Shown: positions 1 through 12,109 of the stretch, one piece after another
Position numbering within the stretch: position 1 is the stretch's first letter
Layout of the letters: each line of letters starts with the position of its first letter
NCBI RefSeq assembly: GCF_963678635.1
Contig: NC_087062.1
Location: forward strand, 75,882,349 to 75,946,348
Length of the DNA stretch: 64,000 nt
From: Symsagittifera roscoffensis
Taxonomy: Eukaryota; Xenacoelomorpha; Acoela; Convolutidae
Direction of reading: 5' to 3'
Position numbers and translations under genes: made by a program
Notes under the pieces: model-generated
What the model saw: the letters and a program-made list of their open reading frames with translations, nothing else
What the model was told of the DNA's origin: nothing
The model's database searches: none

Positions 1-265
1 TTTCCAAATTGGTGGAAGATGAGAGTTTTGATTCTGCAGGTTTGATACATTCCGCGCATAGATAAAATAAGTTGTCAATGGCAGAGATAATGTCAAATAC
101 GCTATGAGGAATGGTAGAGCAAGAATCATGAAACCAGCAAGCACAGTTTTCGCAATTGATCCACTTACCAAATTGGTCATTTGATTTTTTCGTACACTAG
201 GCGCAGGCACCTCCGTTGGTGCTGGAGGAAATGGAGCCACCACAGCGGCCCCTTGAACTCGACAT
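1..265 (-). pseudogene. PHD-finger-like protein fragment with an internal stop
   Basis: Reading leftwards from an ATG at 265-263, the frame gives a Gly/Ser-rich start, then a Cys-x2-Cys pair interrupted by a TAG (199-197) between its two cysteines. After that come Trp-Ile-x-Cys-x2-Cys, Trp-Phe-His-x2-Cys and a final Cys-x2-Cys. This spacing is the C4HC3 pattern of a PHD zinc finger, a chromatin-reading module. The stop removes everything after the first zinc-ligand pair, so this copy is broken unless there is splicing or sequencing error. It runs off the left edge. PHD fingers occur in host chromatin proteins and in ORF1 proteins of some CR1-type non-LTR elements, so the owner is unclear. A T-rich acceptor-like stretch (tttcag) precedes the ATG on the minus strand, so it could be an exon. 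Confidence 0.5.
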
Positions 266-363
266 TGTCTTCTGAAATTTTTTAATAATTTTATCACAAC
301 AATTAGGCTAAAGCCAGAGTTGCGCCAATTTAACATTAATTGATATTAAATCCGAAGACCTCC

Positions 364-590
364 AGGTAACGCCCAGGGAGCTTCGTGGAGCGGGATCAGC
401 CTGTGACCAATATGGCTCGCACTGCTCTGAGTTCGGTCCTTGGTTCTAACTGACTCAGATAGTCCGTACAGATGTCGAGTAGTGATGGTACATCCGCTGG
501 TTCTTTGAGATTTCTATTCACCTGGTATCCAGCCACCGATAATATGCACTGCGCCTTGATTTCATGGATGGGTCTCAGTATCTATAAACC
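364..590 (-). pseudogene. Gag-protease linker fragment of a Gypsy element (element X)
   Basis: Translation of the minus strand gives residues matching the plus-strand element at about 37,050-37,210, including the motif GYQVNRNLKEP against GHEVTRNLSEP. This is the stretch between the zinc knuckles and the aspartic protease. It lies beyond the 3' LTR at 605-1289. It is also the part missing from the copy at 17-18 kb, where a truncated LTR sits between zinc knuckle and post-protease sequence. I read it as the continuation of element X after insertion of element Y. No intact frame remains. Confidence 0.55.
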
Positions 591-604
591 ACTAGGTCAC
601 TGCT

Positions 605-1289
605 AAAAACGGGGTAGATACAACATCATTTTTATATTACTATATTACGATTGTTTTTTTACAGTAGAGAAAATCACCCTATACATCGGAGATAGATCAA
701 CCCTTTCCTTAACTTCTAGCTTCTCATAGCCTGAAACTAAAAACAGATAATATAATTTAAACTCAGGACATCTCCGGAGGCTAAATAATAAAAAATTAAC
801 AGTTCAGCATTGTGACTCGAGACCTTTCCGGTTTCTTCAATATCCTAGATGAAATGCCTTCTTCACAAACGGGAAGGGTTGCTGTCTTCACCTTCAGCCT
901 TCCTGATTTGGCCAATTCGTCGGGTAACGTTTGCCACAGCACAATCAATTCAACTCGAAAGGCTTCTTCTTAATGGTCGTTTTTTTAACATTACTGCGTT
1001 TCGTTCCAATCTCGCTCGTCGTCGTGAATCTCTCTTCTACTAATAAAAACCGCGGTTCTGATTTTTGATCTGTTTTTCAGTTTTTGCGAAAATAAAATGG
1101 TCCCGTGTCATGCAAGCACGAATCGAAAATGGGAAAATATTTAGTTCGATTCAATGTAATCATTCAGATTCATCCAATCAGATGATTAACAATTTTAATC
1201 CCCCTAAACGGCCAATTTTATCGTCGAACTGCTCAAACAAAGCTTCGTTTGCTGCTATGCCAATTTCGTCATTCTGGTTGAATGTCACA
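605..1289 (-). repeat. 3' LTR of minus-strand giant Gypsy element (Y)
   Basis: The sequence is clearly related to 17,580-18,235 and partly to 26,830-27,368. Shared blocks include the strings around ggggtagatacaacatc and gcgaaaataaaatgg. In minus orientation it starts TGTGACATTC at 1,289, directly after a purine-rich tract identical in its last bases to the one before the plus element's 3' LTR. The far end (about 605) is set by where similarity to the 17.6-kb copy stops, so it is approximate. Confidence 0.65.
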
Positions 1290-1309
1290 TACTCCCCGGA
1301 CAACCCCGG
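1290..1309 (-). promoter_or_regulatory. Polypurine tract (plus-strand DNA primer site) of element Y
   Basis: On the minus strand the 20 bases before the LTR end in GTCCGGGGAGTA and abut TGTGAC. The plus element has GTCCGGGGAGTA immediately before TGTGCC at 53,139. Position next to the 3' LTR, purine richness and identity in two diverged elements support the role in priming second-strand DNA. Confidence 0.6.
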
Positions 1310-1849
1310 TCAATTTCCGCAATGAACTGAGAGTAACTAATCAAAATGGTACAGTGCCATCAAACAAACTTTACAAAAAGCATCAAAAAAACTTTAATCA
1401 CGTTATACTGATTCACTACGTGCTAAAATTGACATCGTACTACATCGCTCTTCGCTTTAAAATTTTTCACTAATTTGCACTTCTGCTTTATTTCGTCTTT
1501 TATCTTCTAAATTCTAATTACTTCTTTGTTGCTTGCTTGTCTTCGGCTGTTTCTTTCAATTTTTCATCCTTTCTCCTTGCGTCATTGACTCCTCACTCTC
1601 AATTTCTGTGTCCACCCACACATCAGTTGTCATTCTTCCGCTTGAATTAGTCCTTCAATACCTTTGCTCTTCCCCCTTTGCTTGCAACAGAGTAGTGGAT
1701 CCACAGCGGTCTCTCTGTTCCTGCAGAAGCTATTGTGAAGGCACAAAGTCTCAATTCTTTTGAGATCTTCTTTGAATAAGTCTTCTCATCCTCTTCCACT
1801 ACAATCAATTGTCCCCATTGTTCTTTGCACAGCGGTAGTCACGGCATTT
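1310..1849 (-). other. 3' untranslated stretch of element Y
   Basis: This lies between the last recognisable E-type coding sequence and the polypurine tract, the same place as 52,711-53,121 in the plus element. Short open frames here are unremarkable and I see no gene. Confidence 0.4.
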
Positions 1850-2265
1850 CGTTGAGTGACGAAAGCTCGCTTGCAAGCTCCTATGTCCAGTTGGAACGAA
1901 CTGTACACTCTGTTGTGTTTCGAAATATGCTTTTTAGCATGCTCGTACAACCATGCAGTCATGTTGACTCTAAATCATGGCATCAGTCGTCTCCTGGCCC
2001 ATAATTTTTTTCATTTCCGTCGGATTATTCAAGTTTTTACACATTGTCTCAAAACTATCTAAATCATTCAGACAGTTGAGTTCCCTCAATTATTCTGTGG
2101 TCGACGCTTCCTGTCAATTGTTCTCTCCTACATGAGCTTCCAGCCATCTAAATGTCATCATCACTGCGACATTGATTATCGTTATTTTCTGGGATGAAAC
2201 TTCTAAACCCATAGAGAGCAGCTCTCCAGCGTCTCAGATCAACACCAGATTACTACGCGCGGGAT
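1850..2265 (-). pseudogene. ORF E remnant (element Y)
   Basis: The minus strand carries decayed similarity to segment E of the plus element (51,820-52,710) and to the better copy at 10,055-10,300, including the Pro-Trp-Phe-Arg-Ala block and the lysine-rich helix after it. Frameshifts and stops break it. Function unknown in all copies. Confidence 0.5.
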
Positions 2266-3120
2266 ATCATCATGTTTGCAACAAACAGTGGTACGGGAAC
2301 TCGTGGCTGTTGTTCTTCGTGGCTACTGATCCTTTTAGCTTTTGACTTTCAAAATCACTGAAGTTCCCACCAGCATATCCCCAGAGCTTCTTTCCAAGTA
2401 TCGACTCTAAGTAATTCTTAGTTCTTTCAGCAACTGCAGCAAACACCTTATAGAGCAACACATAAGATTTTTCTGACATTCTTGCAAGTCTCACTCATTT
2501 TGGCTCAGAGAAGTGTTGATCGACTACAATCTTCGAGCTTTTTACGTCTACTGCCACAAAGTGTACTGGGTATTAGCTCTTACACAGTGGAGCCAAGTTA
2601 GAACCCACCACAAGTCGAATGCCTGACGGTCACTGATACGCCTCACTTTGATTTAATTTCATTTTTACTTCGATCGCTTCCATCCATCTTTCAATGTATT
2701 TCTGCTTGGCTTGCACCACACCCGGAAACTCTTCTACCCTTATGTATGGGACCATCTCATGCTACTGCTCTAGACCCAAAAATTACTCTACGCAACCTAA
2801 CATGCTGTAGAATCCTATTGCTTTCACTAGATTCACCTCTCTTCCTCTATGACAATCCGCAAATACTTCCGTTTCCGTCTTTGTTTTCATCACAACGTTT
2901 CCGAACGACATAAAACCCCTAATTGTTTATTGTTTATGATGTTTCGACAAGAGTTTCAGGCAATCGAGACCTGCACACATGTGACCCTCTAACCCACTGG
3001 TTCGCGCCAGACAGCTTTTAGGTTCCACCCAGTCTACCGGTCGCCAAACAGAAAACTCGACAGTCTTCTCTCGATTGATCCTAGAGGCTTCGCTTATCAA
3101 GTTAAGCATCGTGTTTAGGT
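2266..3120 (-). pseudogene. ORF D remnant (element Y)
   Basis: Two readable pieces match segment D of the plus element. One (2,270-2,494) carries the RLAR block that aligns with VRLARVSHHS. The other (2,927-3,109) carries the Cys/His motif, here with the second cysteine replaced by serine. Frame breaks separate them. The order D then E towards the LTR matches the plus element. Confidence 0.55.
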
Positions 3121-6100
3121 CACGCCGGTTGCAATGAGCATTTGATTATCTCTCAGCATTTTGCATCGCTCGCAATATCACATCAGCCTTGGGGCTTGGG
3201 CACGAGGAACGTTTCTTAACTACCAAACTGTCATCAGGATCATTCTTAGAATCTCAACACAATCTACACGGCTGTCAGATTTTGTCATAGAAAGTGCAGT
3301 CACCTTTTATTCTAGTACTATTGCTACGTTGACTTGAATTGCATTTTCTTAATAGTTGATGTTCTGAACATCTAGAATCTAATTAACACCACTTGCTCAT
3401 AATCAAAGTAGCAGTCACGTATGTTGTCATTAATGAAAGGTTTATAAGCCATTTCAATTATTCCCAACATATAGTGGTACGACATCTTTCTAACAAGTCT
3501 ACGTTGTTCACTGGATCTGACCAGCGGTCTCATAGATTCTTTGGAGAATCTAAGCTCTTTGTTAGTTCTTTATTTCTTCAACTTTTCTCAAAGTTTCTAA
3601 CTCTTCTGGCTCCTTCATGTTTACTCGCAGTGGTTTTCTGTGGTGTATATCTGCGAGTGCTTGCAGTAGCAAAAAATATTTTTTGGCTCGCGGTCAACTT
3701 CTAGTCTCTTTGCGCAGCTGGTCAGCGCTGGTGCCGACATTTGCTTAAACAAAAACCTGATAAAACAGAGAGCGTATCTTGCCATTGCCGCCCTTTCTTC
3801 GTCATCAGATCTCTCAATGCCGTCGTCAATAGCATGTTTTCATCTTTCTCTCCTCCGAGTAATACTCCTCCCTGGTCAGTCCTGCTAAGCACCAGGTTAA
3901 CTTAAGCTGCACTTCCGTCCTCATATTTGGTATTGCTATCAGAGCATGAACTTCAGGCGTCGTTCACATACCTTTATCAAAATGACGAAGCAAAACTGCC
4001 CTACACGGTAAACTCAAAAGCTGATCCACTGGCTCGGCGTGCATTTCCGAGCAAGCTAATTTTCCGTAAGACATCTGCTTTATAGTCGTGATGATGCCTT
4101 CCAGATAGTATCTTACCGCACCTTTACCTAATACAGCAATCGGATGTACTCTCGCTGATTTTCTGAACTCCATCATTTCGAAAAAGCTACCAGCGAGCTC
4201 GTCTATTCTGACTGTATCTGACACCGTCAATCGACTGCGTTTGACCGGAATCATCTCACCTACGACGCTTTCCTCTCCGTGATTCATCCTTGATGGCTTG
4301 AAGTCCCTCAAGGTACTATCACCACACTCGCTCAGGATTCCCATTTCTGGCGTTGCTCCTGTAGGAGTGCGGTCACTCCTTTACACTTTATAACTGGCTG
4401 ACCTTAGTTCTGCCAATAAAATGGGCGATACAGCTGGCAAGTCTGTGCCCTTGGAGATGCCCTGCGATCTACCATCGCCTTGCACCAGGCCATCTTCGCT
4501 TTTCCTGTTTTTCTCTCCATGGAATTGCAGCCCAATTTGATCTTTATATCGTTAATCGTTTCTGTCAACATCTTGGAGCACATTGTTCTTTTTCTCGTCC
4601 TGGATAGATCCACAATCTCGTCACTATTTTCCTGGTAAGCAGGCTTGATTAGAGAGTTGGTGTCGCTTTCATCAGTCACGGAGTTAATCAACAACTCGCT
4701 CAGCCTTCCTTTACAATCATCCAGCTTTTGTAATATTTGGTGCATCAAATCCTATTCAGTACCGTTTTCAGCATCGGTTGGGTCCCAGAGAGTCGCACTA
4801 CTATGCAGACCTCTTCCATAAACGCGACTCGGGTCATTCTATATCCGGTTCAATTTTCATGATGACGGTGATGCACTTCTCATTCGTTTTCAGGGAGTAT
4901 CCCCAAGAAAGGTACTCTCGCCGTGCTTTTATTCTTTCGCCTGCGCAGTGAGTCCATCAACATTCTTGTACTCGTGACTGCTAGGTCATTAGCAGGAGAG
5001 CAGCTCTCCGGTGTGTCATGAATCGCATCCATAAAAGCCTCGGGAGGTTCCAGTGTAGAAGCTCCTTCTTCCGCTGGATCTGTCATGTCAGCCACTGTAT
5101 CTGTCTGTTCGAGTTCATCCAAGAAAACGAAGTCCAGACTCGACGCCTTTCCCACTCTCTATCCTCATCTTCTTTCGCCGATAGATCCTGATCCTTTGTT
5201 TCTTCCTCTTCATCATCCTCCTCAGGCGCTCTGTCATTGTTTGGTTGTGATCCTGAGATCCTTGCTGATCCTCTTCTGCTTCTTTTTCAGTAAATCTCGG
5301 TACTAACAATTCACCGGCTGCCACATCTTGCATTTCTTGATGGGTTTTCCCGACTTTTTCACAGCCCAAAGGTGCTAGAGCGTCTCTACTCTACAAACTT
5401 TCAAGGGCTACCATTTCCAGTCTGACATGCATGACCATCACTGCAGCCTCCTACATTTTCGCTTTTTCTCTCATAGCCAATGGGGAGACATTTCATTTTG
5501 CGCATTCTTCTTCGAACCACCTAGGCGTGGGCGTGGCATCCTCCCTCAAGTCGATTCTTCAACATACGCAAACTGTGTCTGTTGCACCACGGCAGCAATT
5601 CTGCCTATAAAGCACGGATCCATCGACGCGGAGAATGTTTTCATTAGTCTCAGTTGTTCTCATCCTTGGAGTTTGCACTACGGACTCTGCTCCGATTAAC
5701 ATTCTTCTGATCAGAGAGTTTTCCGATATTTCCTCCGGTAGTCTTTCCAATCTTCCGTCTCTTTTCTCAGCTTCTGGTATGCTGTCAGCAACCTTGGAAT
5801 CCTGGACATTTCCCTTTGGTTTTGTCATAAGGTCTCAGGTTTCAAAGTTTGGGGTAGATCTCTACGTGTTTTCTTTCCACTTTCCCCATTCGGTCACGGA
5901 AGTGATTGTTGAAATTGATGGCATTCAATTCGGGCTCAATGATTTTCCCGAATAGCCAATGTTAACTCATTGCTTCCCGCAAAACATTCTGAGCACACCC
6001 CTTAAGAATGCTTCAAACAGAGATGAGACTCAAGTGCTGCACCGACCATCTGTAAGCTCGTACCCTAGGGTCAGGAAACCCAAACGTCACTGCTCCTCCA

Positions 6101-6640
6101 TTTACGACAGCCAAGAATTCACTGACCCCCTTATCAGTACCAGAGGATCGGTCCTCCTGCATGACGTCGCACAACCTCTTCTTTCTGAATCGCCTCTTCT
6201 TCTCCAGTGCCGAAGCGATTCTACTGCAAAAGGAACTGTATCAAGGTATGTCTCAAGTCCCTCATCTTTGTACAAGAGGCCGTCGCACTCTAGGGTTCGA
6301 ATTTCGTGAAGTTCTTCCTCATTTGCTCAGGGTAACTCGTTAGGGTAATGAACTCTCCAAACTTGACGTAGGTCATCGCAATCAACGTCAAAAGATCATC
6401 CAGGCGGAGATTTTGTAAACTTTCCGTGAGCAATACCACAGGTCTTTTTTTTTAGAAATTATCAGCTCCAAAGGTCACAAGTGATGCCAAGTTAAATACA
6501 ATGGTCAATTGGGTAGTTGCTCAGACAGTTTCCATGATCATGTAGCGGCACAGCTCAGGATATAGCTTAGCCAGGAAGCAAGCGGTCAATCCTGCTTCAA
6601 ATCCTTCTAGCATACTATCAGTCCTGACATGACCATCCTT
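3121..6640 (-). pseudogene. ORF C remnant (element Y)
   Basis: Minus-strand fragments at 3,964-4,344, 4,404-4,748, 4,880-5,155, 5,559-5,828 and 6,521-6,781 occupy the position of ORF C. Similarity to the plus ORF C is visible at the start (Leu-rich segment ending YPELCRYM against YPKYLFNM) and near the end (ELAG..FF..M block). The acidic middle is poorly conserved. No continuous frame survives. Confidence 0.5.
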
Positions 6641-9600
6641 TATCCTTTCCTTGCACGTTTTCAGTCCACAAAATTTCCAAAGTCTTTCTTTTGATTCTCT
6701 CCATGAACTCGTGGCCTTGTCCCCTCTCAATTTCGCCTGATCCAGATATTCTAGCAAGTATTGAAGAATCCTTCCAATCATCGATGGTCCTCGCTCGAAC
6801 GCATCCGCTCCCAGCGCGCCAGTCCGAGGAGCCAGATCCAGCCACTAGTTTATTTCCAGTTTTTTTCCGCAGAGTCAACGCTTCCAGTTGAGCATCCTTC
6901 TGTTCAGCGTTCACTCTCGTAGATCTTTCTTCATCAATCTCGTCATTTCGGAACCAAAGATCGTTCGACATGTCGACGATTATCTTGTGGTCATTGATTA
7001 TTTCAGGCTTCATTTTTACTCCTCGGTTGAAATTGTACAGCTTCAATTCCAGCATTTCATCCAATACAATCATGTGTAGCGGATGTGAGGCATCAAGCCT
7101 CGGATCGCATTAGAGATATCAAACAGCACGGCAAGCAGTTCCCTAATTAGTCTGGGACTTCCTTGGTCCAGTTCTCTATTTGGAGTGGGTTCTATAACGT
7201 CGTTCATTCCTTCAGCAAGGAGCGGAACCATCGCATACACGATTTTCAATTCTTCAGGTAGTTGTGCATATTCAGGTGACAAAAAAAAACGGCTCGTGGA
7301 GATATCTTTTAAGAGCTTCCATCCTTCAACATATCAATTACCTCTCCCACGGATTACATGATGTTCTTTATCGCTGGCCTCACAGCAGCTTCTGCCGTTG
7401 CTGAATCCCTGAGTCTGCTCAGGAGACCTCTGCTGTGCAGGTGATCGTTTATGCCCGCAAAAATGATCGTTATCGGATTCATCTCTGTCTGGCCATGGAA
7501 AGGGATTGCATCAAGTCCACGACTTTGACGTGTCGATATAGTCCGAATCGGCTATTATCATAATTTTCGCCTTTCTCATTTTCGTTTTGTCGTATGCCGA
7601 GAAGATGGACTCGCCGAGGTTGAATTCCAAGTCTCCATAGCGCCCTTTGTCACCTTCTTGCTCTACAAGCTTGGGGTACGTCCTTTCTTCTCTAACATGA
7701 GCAGGTGGAGTTCTCACTTGTTTTAACATTTGGACATGCTGTCCATTGTGAGCTTCCTTGTTGGTGAACCTTTCACGTCTATCATCTTTACGCTTCTCAT
7801 CATGATTTTTTTTCACGTCTTGCAGCGTCCTTGCATTGATTGGACCCATCGTGCTATTTAAGGGCAATCCTTCATGATCAGCCAGCCTTAATGCTGTGGT
7901 CGAGCTAATTTCAGCCAGTCGACTACAGTCCATTGACAGACAGAGTCACACCGTCCAACATTCGCCTCGCGTCTTCAGCAAAACTAACAGTCTTCACGTT
8001 CAACTTCATGACGTCTTGTTTTAAGATATGCCAAGCAGAAGGCCTTGGACTTGTCTTATTAAGGATCCGTGGTCTATCTGATGTTCCGCTCTAGGATTTT
8101 CACTTAGCCGTTTCATTACATCCGAACGTTTCTCCGGATCATGTGAGCTCCTCACGCTTTGTGATACCGCCGGGACTGTTCCAAACGCTTCTCCAAGCTA
8201 AGAGGCACAAAATGGAGATGGCTTGCATGACCCCTGCTCGATCCACACATAATACACCACTGTGTCAGACAATTCAGTTTCCATTTCATCCAATCACTCC
8301 TGGAACACGCGGTTCATCCAGGCCTGTCCTTCGACTGTGTCGAAGTGAATGCCATCGACAATGAATCTTGATTGGTTCAGTGCTCTCCACTCGTACTCCA
8401 GATCCATTAAGACCAGTCTTCCCGCAATACGGCTTGCCAGGTTACGGACTATGTTATTCCATCTCACAGACCTCTCAATTTGTCTGCGCGTAGCAGCCAG
8501 GTGTAACCTCGTGCCCATTGGAATGGTGCAGATGTCAAAACCGTACATTGAACTTCTGCCATATTGCAGTCAATACGTAGACCAATATGTTCTCCCATCT
8601 GGCTTCTTCCAAGTCTAGGCCTCTGGACACGTTATTAGTGCTTATCAAGATCATTACGCTGGGAGTTTTTCCTAAATTTAATAACTAAACCATCTTGTAC
8701 TACTGAAAGCCATCACGGCAATGATTCATGAGTTCCTCTGACTCAGCAATATCCTCAACAGATGAAGTGCCGGGTGGTGTTTGCTGCTAGTTCAGTGCCG
8801 GGTTTCAAAAAGAATCATCAAAACATGCGCCCGAGTCTGAATCGGTAAAAGCGTTCAAGATCTGGCTGTTCTTTGGCACGGCTATCACCCTGGATAGTTG
8901 GGATTGTTTTTTGGTGGCAATTTCCTTATCTGCCTGCCGGAGCCGTTTCCAATTCCACTCGGCTGGCATGGCTTCCTTTCAACTGCCTGATTCACTTCCT
9001 CAGAAAATATCACTCTTCCGGCATCATCGATTCTTCCATAGGGTGCAGTCACCCCGGAACATGGCGTCTGCATGTTGGCCACGAGTTGACAAGCTGTTTC
9101 AACTAGCTCTCTCATGGTCCCCTCTATCATCGCTCGGGTTCGGGGTCATCAGTCTTCCAGAACCTGACGTCACTTGCATTTCAGTTGTCTGACTTGGTTC
9201 TCTGGGTGTCAGTAACTCTACGGGTTGGTTTCTTCGAGGGACGTCCCTCTCAGGCTTCTCAAGATCAAGTTGTTTGAGGCAATCCGAACGTTTTTTGTGC
9301 TCTCTCTTCAGCCGAGCTTTTTCTTCTCGTTGTCTCCTGTTCGCCTCTTCCAAAATTTTTCTCCACATGTCCCTATCCTGCTGCGTCCGAGCCAATTCTT
9401 CTTTGATCATCTCTAACTGATCTCCTTTCTCACTAATCTCCTGCATCGTCTAGTTCAATTGGACTTCTTCTTCTACTCTCACCCGTTTCGTTGGCATAGC
9501 TGCTCTCAGTTGTGAGCTAGACGAAGCAGTCTCGCTAATCGTTTCCGGGATGCACTCTTCGCAACCCAGGCCTAGACTTGGTCAGGAGAGGCAACTCATC

Positions 9601-9960
9601 TGATTGGTAGGACCTTGAACTTCCCAATCCACGCTCGTTCGCCAAGCCACCACTGCCTGTTAATGCCCCGTTTCTCCACCTTTTTACTCTCATGTTTGGG
9701 AGGTATAGTACTCCGTGTTGTCCATATGCGACCATCAATAAGACTTCTGCGAGGCGGTCCCCATGGTTGCAATGCCCCAAGATGTTTGTTAAGGCGGCCA
9801 GCTACATGACTACCTACGGATCTATCACCTGTCCTACGTAGGCCTCTGCGTGGACCATCAACTCATTCACGTCAAAGCTATTCATTTTGTATGATTTGAT
9901 TTTGATAATCTGTTTCGCAAATTTATTTTTGATGAGTAAAAAAAAAACGGTCAATCTGGA
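6641..9960 (-). pseudogene. ORF B remnant: coiled coil and two SGNH-like domains (element Y)
   Basis: Minus-strand pieces follow the plus ORF B in order. They are an N-terminal segment (9,535-9,780, VLLMVAYG block), a coiled coil (9,099-9,446), and the end of the first SGNH-like domain with Asp-Gly-Ile-His-Phe-Asp (8,294-8,548). A PINARTL linker (7,511-7,933), the second SGNH-like block FAGINDH near 7,440-7,480 and the C-terminal part (6,618-7,282) follow. The first domain's Gly-x-Asn-Asp block has decayed to Ser-Thr-Asn-Asn. Many frame breaks are present. It is useful as an independent witness of what is conserved in ORF B. Confidence 0.65.
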
Positions 9961-10039
9961 TCTAAAATTCAAAGTTACATTTCGATAGACATACCTAGAC
10001 GACACTCTCTTACCGTTCATTAAAAATGTTTAAAAATAT

Positions 10040-10830
10040 CTGATTTGAAAAGACTCATAAACAGCGTCTCATTCCTTTCGAGGCCTTCTTCAACAAGTTT
10101 TCTCGTCCTTTTCCATCACAACCAATCGTCCTCATTGTTCTTTTCACAGCGGTGGTCTCGGCATTTTGATGAATGACGAAAGTTCGCTTGCAAGCTCCTA
10201 TGTCCAGTTGGAACGAACCGTACACTCTGCTGTGTTTCGAAAAATGCTTTTCAGCATACTCGTACAACCATGCAGTAATGTTGGCTCTAAACCATGGCAT
10301 CAGTCGTCTCCTAGCCCATTATTTTTTCATTTCTATCGAAATATTCAGGTTTTTACACATTGTCTCAAAAAGATCTAAGTCTTTCAGACATTTGAGTTCT
10401 TGCAATTATTCTTTGGTCGACGCTTCCTGTCTATTTTTCTCTTCTACATGAGCTTTCAGCCACCTAATCGCCATCTTCACTTCGACAATGATTATTGTTA
10501 TCGTCTGTGATATAACTGGTTAACCCATGGAGAGCAGCTCTCCAGCGTCTCAGATCAACACCAGATTACTACGCGCAGGATACCACCATGTTTGCATCAA
10601 ACAGTGGCACGGGAACTCATCATGCGTCAGCATCATGCGCCTATAATTTCGATGTCCCGATGCTTTTAGCAGCGGTTCCACTTCCGTCTTTACACGGTGG
10701 ATTTCATTACTTTCGTCAATTGCGTTGTAATTCGTGGCTGCTGAACCTTTTAGCTTTTGTCTTTCCCACCAGCGTATCCCATGAACTTCTTTCCAAGTAT
10801 CGACTCTCATTCGTTCTTAGTTCTTTCGGG
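10040..10830 (-). pseudogene. Extra copy of the D/E junction and ORF E
   Basis: A second E-type copy (10,055-10,300) lies beside a D/E junction piece (10,550-10,810) that reads through the junction in one frame, ending with the Pro-Cys-His-Cys-Leu block of E. In the plus element the same junction is split by a frameshift. This copy is therefore evidence that D and E are one frame. It sits between pol and ORF B, where E does not belong in the plus element. Confidence 0.6.
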
Positions 10831-12070
10831 AACTGCAGCAAACACCTTACAGGGCAATTATTTTTCTGACATTCTTGCAAGTCTCACTCATTTTGGCTCG
10901 GAAAAGTTTTGATCGACTACAATCCTCGTGCTTTTCACATCCACTGCCACGAAGTTTACTGGGTATCGGCTCCTGCAGAGTGGAGCCACGTTAGAACCCA
11001 TCACATGTCGAACACCTGACGGTCTTTGACGCGCCTCACAATGTTTCAAGATCGTTTTCACTTCAATCACTTCCCTCCATCTTCCAATGTATTTCTGCTT
11101 GGTTTGTAACACACCCGGAACCTCTTCTACACTAATGTATGAAACCATCTCATGCTACTGCTCTGGACCCAAAAATGATTCTAGGCAACCAAAAATGCTG
11201 TAGAATCCTAGTGCTTTCACTAGATTCACCTCTCTTCCTCAATGACAATCCGCAACTAATTCCGTTGCCGTCTTTGTTTTCATCACAAAGTTTTTCCGAA
11301 CAAAAACCCTAATTGTTCATGCTGTTTCGACAATAGTTTCAGGCAATCGAGACCTGCACACATGTGGCCTTTTAACCCACAGGTTTGCTCCAGACAGCTA
11401 CCAGGCTCCACCAGTTCTCTCGATCCCCAACCAGAAAACTCACCAGTCTTCTCTCGATTGCTCCCAGAGGCTTTGTTCATCAAGATTACAACCCTCGCGC
11501 TTTTCTTTCCACTGACACAAACTTTTCTGGGTATCGGCCCTTACACAGTGGAGTCACGTAAGAACCCACCACATGTCTAATAGCTAACGGTCTTTGATAC
11601 GCCTCACTTTGTTTCAAGATCGTTTTCACTTCAGTCTGTTCCCTCCATCTTCCAATGTATTTCTGCTTGGTTTGCAACAAACCAGGAAACTCTTCTACAC
11701 TGATGTATGAGACCATCTTATGCCACTGCTCTAGACCCAAAAATGACTCTACGCAACCAAACATGCTGTAGAATCTTATTGCTTTCACTAGATTCACCTC
11801 TCTTCCTCCATGAAAATCCGCAACTAATTCCGTTTCCGTCTTTGTTTTCATCACAAAGTTTTTCCGAAAAAAAACCCTAATTGTTCATGCTGTTTCGACA
11901 ATAGCTTCAGGCAATCGAGACCTGCACACATGTGGCCTTTAAACCCACAGGTTTGCTCCAGACAGCTACCAGGCTCCACCCAGTCTCTCGGTCCCCAACC
12001 AGAAAACTCGACAGTCTTCTCTCGATTGCTCCTAGAGGCTCTGGTTATCAAGTTATGCATCGTGTTTAGG
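10831..12070 (-). pseudogene. Two partial tandem copies of ORF D between pol and ORF B
   Basis: Two near-identical minus-strand pieces (11,283-11,483 and 11,851-12,060) carry the Cys/His motif CLEQTCGLKGHMCAGLDC. Each is followed leftwards by a matching downstream D piece (10,888-11,148 and 11,486-11,854). The arrangement is a partial tandem duplication of D, roughly 570 bp per unit, inserted with the E copy above. It has no counterpart in the plus element. Confidence 0.6.
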
Positions 12071-12109
12071 TCATGCAGGTTGCAATCAACCTATGCTCAA
12101 CTAGTATTT

